Positions 6,412 to 8,714 of a DNA stretch of 8,714 bases are shown piece after piece. The position numbers were made by a program, and so were the translations under genes. The DNA is from Nitrospira sp. (GTDB lineage: Bacteria; Nitrospirota; Nitrospiria; Nitrospirales; Nitrospiraceae). Within the stretch, counting starts at the first letter, position 1. Each line of letters begins with the position of its first letter. Location: assembly GCA_012032965.1 (NCBI GenBank), contig JAAUPT010000049.1, forward strand, positions 1-8,714. The letters are read 5' to 3'. The notes below the pieces were generated by a model. The model searched no databases. It saw only the letters and a list, made by a program, of their open reading frames with translations, and was not told the DNA's origin.

Positions 6412-6714
6412 ATGACGACCCAGCCGACTGCAACCGATCCACAGCGACCAGAAGAAGAAAATCCCAGACATCTGGCCCCTATCGGGGATCTCACCATATT
6501 TGAAGTGGGTGAGTTCAAGGATTCGTTAGTGAAGCTATTTGTGAGCGAAGGACTTGTTTCCATGGATCTGAGCCGCGTCGCCCGGGTGGATACAGCGGCG
6601 ATTCAGTTGATGCTATCGGCTCGGAAGCAGGCTCGTATGCTGGTCATGGGAATTTCTGAGGACCTCCAGGGAAAGTTGAATCAATTAGGGTTTACCGAGC
6701 CGCTCAGTGAGTGA
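6412..6714 (+). CDS. STAS-domain protein, chemotaxis-associated
   Basis: This 100-residue protein is a single STAS domain after a polar tail of about 20 residues. PIGDLTIFEVGEFKDSLVKL forms the first strands and helix. The LVSMDLSRVARVDTAAIQLM segment contains the family's phosphorylation loop. The usual D-S position is Asp60-Thr61, a form also found in MlaB-like and chemotaxis-linked STAS proteins (DTAxxQLL). The domain ends with the ISEDLQGKLNQLGF helix. STAS proteins act as small phosphorylatable or docking partners. Position between motB and a CheZ-like/CheY/CheA set suggests a role in tuning the signalling array, which is inference. The start at 6412 has AAAAGG about 11 bases upstream, which is rather far. 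Confidence 0.8.
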   Translation: MTTQPTATDPQRPEEENPRHLAPIGDLTIFEVGEFKDSLVKLFVSEGLVSMDLSRVARVDTAAIQLMLSARKQARMLVMGISEDLQGKLNQLGFTEPLSE

Positions 6715-6776
6715 CATTGATTCCCGTGTCGGGTGGGAAGCGATGACACTCACGAGCGAGGGGAAAAGCTGGAACC

Positions 6777-7319
6777 ATGGCTGAGGTGAACGTCTCCAAC
6801 CAAAGGGCCGAGGATTCGCATATCCTGGATGAGGCGTCGCTCCCGGTGCTTCAAGCCCAACAGCAAGCCTGGACCGTCTTTGCCAAGAGGGCGATGCATA
6901 TGATTCCGGCTTTGAAGGCACAAATGAAGTCTGTGACCCAGGAAACCGAGCGCGCGGTTCTCGATCTGATGGTGCCTCTGCGGCTCCTTGCGTCATCCGA
7001 TCGAATGATATCTCCTAAGGAGAGAGCGGAAAGTCTCTCCAAGGTTGTGATGGCGTTGCAGTTCCAGGATATCACGCGTCAGAAGTTAGAGCATGTTGGC
7101 CTGGCGATGGAGCAGCTACGCAGCCACATGCAGATCCTCTTGAACGGTCCGTTAAACGAAGAGGCTCAGCAAACGATCGCCGAACTGGAAGCGATCGAAC
7201 AGCATTACACCATGGAGGAAGAACGGCGCCTGCATCAGAACGCATTGAGGCCGGACTATGGAGAGCCGGTGCCGACGGGACTATCGGATGAAGGCGAGGA
7301 TTCCGTGACGCTGTTCTGA
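6777..7319 (+). CDS. CheZ-like helical protein with D-x-x-x-Q motif, candidate second CheY phosphatase
   Basis: This 180-residue, mostly helical soluble protein has a long first helix (about 20-70). The segment VVMALQFQDITRQKLEHVGL follows, with Asp98-x-x-x-Gln102 in the same helical setting (FQD..xQ) as the catalytic D-x-x-x-Q of CheZ (TFQDLVAQ in the neighbouring cheZ). A further helix covers about 126-158. A disordered acidic tail ends in DSVTLF, which could act as a docking peptide like the CheY-binding tail of CheZ. It is not simply a copy of the upstream cheZ: outside the motif I see no clear similarity. The gene stands 62 bases after the STAS gene and before a second cheY, so dephosphorylation of that CheY is the likely but unproven role. 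The ATG at 6777 has only a weak GGA upstream. Confidence 0.7.
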   Translation: MAEVNVSNQRAEDSHILDEASLPVLQAQQQAWTVFAKRAMHMIPALKAQMKSVTQETERAVLDLMVPLRLLASSDRMISPKERAESLSKVVMALQFQDITRQKLEHVGLAMEQLRSHMQILLNGPLNEEAQQTIAELEAIEQHYTMEEERRLHQNALRPDYGEPVPTGLSDEGEDSVTLF

Positions 7320-7329
7320 ATCCGAGGTT

Positions 7330-7400
7330 GTTTCAAGTTTCAGGTTTCTAGTTGTTGGGAACCGGCTCCGTCAATAGGAGACATGAAACTGAAACAAGAC
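7330..7400. repeat. Heptamer-built inverted repeat, copy C (before second cheY)
   Basis: The left arm holds GTTTCAA, GTTTCAG, GTTTCTA and GTTGTTG (7330-7357). The right arm holds ATGAAAC and TGAAACA (from 7383). The right arm creates an ATG at 7383 in frame with cheY, which could mislead start prediction. Confidence 0.7.
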
Positions 7401-7411
7401 ACCCTGGCCGT

Positions 7412-7416
7412 GGAGG
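7412..7416 (+). promoter_or_regulatory. Shine-Dalgarno sequence deciding the second cheY start
   Basis: GGAGG lies five bases before the ATG at 7422. It favours that start over the in-frame ATG at 7383, which sits in a repeat arm. Confidence 0.7.
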
Positions 7417-7421
7417 AACAC

Positions 7422-7793
7422 ATGAGCAAGACAGCACTAATCGTCGATGATTCACCCACGATGCGGCAGATGGTGGCGTTCACCCTGACGAACGCCGGAT
7501 TTACTGTGATTGAAGCTGAGGATGGGAAAGATGCGGTGAATAAGGTGACAGCCGGCATGAAGCTGGACGTCGTTGTCACTGACCTCAACATGCCGGAAAT
7601 GGACGGGATCGCGCTCATCAAAGAATTGCGAAGACTGAGCGCATTCAAATTTACCCCCATTCTCATGTTGACGACGGAATCGGCAGCCGAGAAAAAACTG
7701 GCAGGAAAAGAGGCCGGCGCGACAGGATGGATCGTAAAGCCGTTCAACCCGGAAGTCCTTCTTAAAACGATTGCGAAGGTCATGCCGGCATGA
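7422..7793 (+). CDS. cheY: CheY-like response regulator (second copy)
   Basis: This single receiver domain of 123 residues has the acidic pair Asp9-Asp10, phospho-acceptor Asp54 in VVTDLNMPEMDG, switch Thr84 in LMLTTES and Lys106 in GWIVKPF. Trp103 replaces the usual Tyr before the Lys motif, a form common in CheY proteins encoded beside CheA. No output domain follows. It is clearly different from the first CheY, which is E. coli-like (SDWNMP, NYIVKPF). The window therefore holds two CheY types, perhaps one for the motor and one as a phosphate sink or adaptation factor (inference). The ATG at 7422 is chosen by its ribosome binding site. The cheA gene follows after 75 bases. Confidence 0.92.
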   Translation: MSKTALIVDDSPTMRQMVAFTLTNAGFTVIEAEDGKDAVNKVTAGMKLDVVVTDLNMPEMDGIALIKELRRLSAFKFTPILMLTTESAAEKKLAGKEAGATGWIVKPFNPEVLLKTIAKVMPA

Positions 7794-7801
7794 CGATTTG
7801 G

Positions 7802-7862
7802 CATTCCAAGTTGCGAGTGTCTTATTTCGAGCCAAGGGAGCTAGAAACTCAAAATCCTGAGG
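7802..7862. repeat. Heptamer-built inverted repeat, copy D (second cheY-cheA gap)
   Basis: A degenerate left arm (ATTCCAA, GTTGCGA, GTGTCTT, ATTTCGA, about 7803-7830) and a right arm (CTAGAAA, CTCAAAA, TCCTGAG, about 7841-7861) keep the 7-base period. The right arm runs into the cheA ribosome binding site TGAGG (7858-7862). Confidence 0.5.
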
Positions 7863-7868
7863 TTAAGC

Positions 7869-8714
7869 GTGAGTAGCGATTTTGCGCAGTTTCAAGAGGC
7901 CTTCTTCGAGGAAGCGGCCGAACATCTCGCGGTTGTCGAGTACGGGCTGCTGCAACTCGAACAACATCCCAAGGACTTGGACCTACTCAATAAGATCTTT
8001 CGTTCAGCCCATTCGATTAAGGGCACAGCCGGAATGTTTGGGTTCAATGCCGTCTCACAGTTTACTCATAAAATGGAGACATTACTCGACCTGCTCAGAA
8101 ATGGGCAAAAAACCGTGTCTCCTTCGATCGCCGACCTGCTCCTATCATCAACCGATTGTTTGAAAACGCTTATTGAATCGGTCAAGATCGACGCCGCCGT
8201 AGATGAGGCTACGGTGCAGCGACTAACCACGGAACTGGCCTCGGCAAGTGCATCCGATTCACAACCGGCGATCGCCAAGCAGGCTAAGACAGAGGTGGCT
8301 GTAGAGAAAGGGTCTGACGGCGCGCAGACGTATAAGATCGCCTGGACTCCTCCTGATTGGCTGTTTCAGCGGGGGCTTGACCCACTCCAGTTCATGAAGG
8401 AGTTGAAGGGTCTTGGGAACCTGACGCAGGTCACGCTTGATATGACTCGGCTGCCGCATCTGTCCGAGATCGATCCTGAGAAATGCTATCTCTCCTGGGA
8501 GATGCAGCTGACTACTTCAAAGGATTTAAAGGCCATTGAGGCGGCCTTTGAATTTGTCCGTGAGGACAGCTGGCTGCTAATCGAGAAAACCACAGTTCCA
8601 GGTTCCGGGTTTCAAGTTCCAAGTTCAGGTTCTGAACATAAAACTCGAAACCTGCAACAAGAAACAGGCGATGGCTCGCCGAAGCCTCTGGGAGAAATTC
8701 TCGTTGAAAGCGGA
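7869..8714 (+). CDS. cheA: CheA histidine kinase, N-terminal part (continues past window)
   Basis: A GTG start at 7869 has TGAGG six bases upstream. The frame is open for 282 codons to the window end. Residues about 5-105 are the P1 (HPt) domain: IFRSAHSIKGTAGMFGF carries the phosphorylated His48, the same number as in E. coli CheA. A linker rich in Ala, Ser and charged residues follows. Residues about 155-240 form a second domain (YKIAWTPPDWLFQRGLDPL to WLLIEK) of the type found between P1 and the dimerisation domain in many CheA proteins, where E. coli has the CheY-binding P2. Residues 243-266 are encoded by a heptamer repeat. Then LGEILVESG begins the next conserved segment. The dimerisation, kinase and CheW-like domains would lie downstream. 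CheA passes phosphate to CheY in the receptor array. Confidence 0.9.
   Translation, partial: MSSDFAQFQEAFFEEAAEHLAVVEYGLLQLEQHPKDLDLLNKIFRSAHSIKGTAGMFGFNAVSQFTHKMETLLDLLRNGQKTVSPSIADLLLSSTDCLKTLIESVKIDAAVDEATVQRLTTELASASASDSQPAIAKQAKTEVAVEKGSDGAQTYKIAWTPPDWLFQRGLDPLQFMKELKGLGNLTQVTLDMTRLPHLSEIDPEKCYLSWEMQLTTSKDLKAIEAAFEFVREDSWLLIEKTTVPGSGFQVPSSGSEHKTRNLQQETGDGSPKPLGEILVESG
8595..8665. repeat. Heptamer-built inverted repeat, copy E, inside the cheA reading frame
   Basis: Two 33-base arms (8595-8627 and 8633-8665) flank a five-base loop, and 24 of 33 positions can pair. The left arm reads GTTCCAG, GTTCCGG, GTTTCAA, GTTCCAA, GTTCA. Three units make 21 bases or seven codons, so the peptide shows a seven-residue near-repeat, VPGSGFQ then VPSSGSE. 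The frame stays open throughout. Confidence 0.75.

Noticed and set aside
7383..7421. Earlier ATG start for the second cheY
   Set aside because: The ATG lies in a repeat arm, lacks a good ribosome binding site and adds 13 unconserved residues; 7422 has GGAGG at proper spacing.
4399..8665. CRISPR-like array
   Set aside because: The repeats are 7-base degenerate units in inverted arms at gene gaps, without uniform repeats and unique spacers or cas genes.

Overview
The window is part of a bacterial motility and chemotaxis locus. The gene content (CheY, CheZ, MotA, MotB, STAS, CheA, an FlhG/MinD-like ATPase and c-di-GMP proteins) shows a flagellated, chemotactic Gram-negative bacterium. The gene order, the style of the FlhG-like protein and the intergenic heptamer repeats suggest the phylum Nitrospirota (Nitrospira-like). 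That placement is inference only; no taxonomic marker is present.

Layout. Positions 1-1092 hold the 3' part of a GAF-GGDEF protein whose catalytic signature is degenerate but whose RxxD inhibitory-site motif is kept. A PilZ protein follows at 1112-1735. A MinD/FlhG-like ATPase gene lies on the minus strand (1732-2643), and its stop codon overlaps the PilZ stop codon. A small excisionase/MerR-type helix-turn-helix gene (2821-3051) is transcribed divergently from it. After about 320 bases without a gene come cheY (3374-3753, with a one-base frameshift), cheZ (3757-4389), motA (4551-5386, with a one-base frameshift), motB (5483-6310), a STAS-domain gene (6412-6714), a second CheZ-like protein (6777-7319), a second cheY (7422-7793) and the 5' part of cheA (from 7869 past the window end).

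How the genes fit together. CheA phosphorylates CheY, CheY~P acts on the flagellar switch, CheZ removes the phosphate, and MotA/MotB form the stator that drives rotation. The first CheY with CheZ resembles the enterobacterial pair. The second CheY sits with a STAS protein, a possible second D-x-x-x-Q phosphatase and CheA. The degenerate GGDEF and the PilZ protein suggest c-di-GMP input. The FlhG-like ATPase suggests control of flagellar number or position. Two FliA (sigma-28)-like promoter candidates share one architecture, upstream of the HTH gene and of cheY-cheZ-motA-motB.

The most unusual features are: (i) single-base losses in cheY and motA, the first at a canonical X_XXY_YYZ heptamer where a -1 slip would restore full CheY; (ii) a family of inverted repeats built from a 7-base unit (GTTYCAR) in four of the gaps and once inside the cheA reading frame; (iii) the second CheZ-type phosphatase candidate; and (iv) the degenerate GGDEF with an intact I-site.
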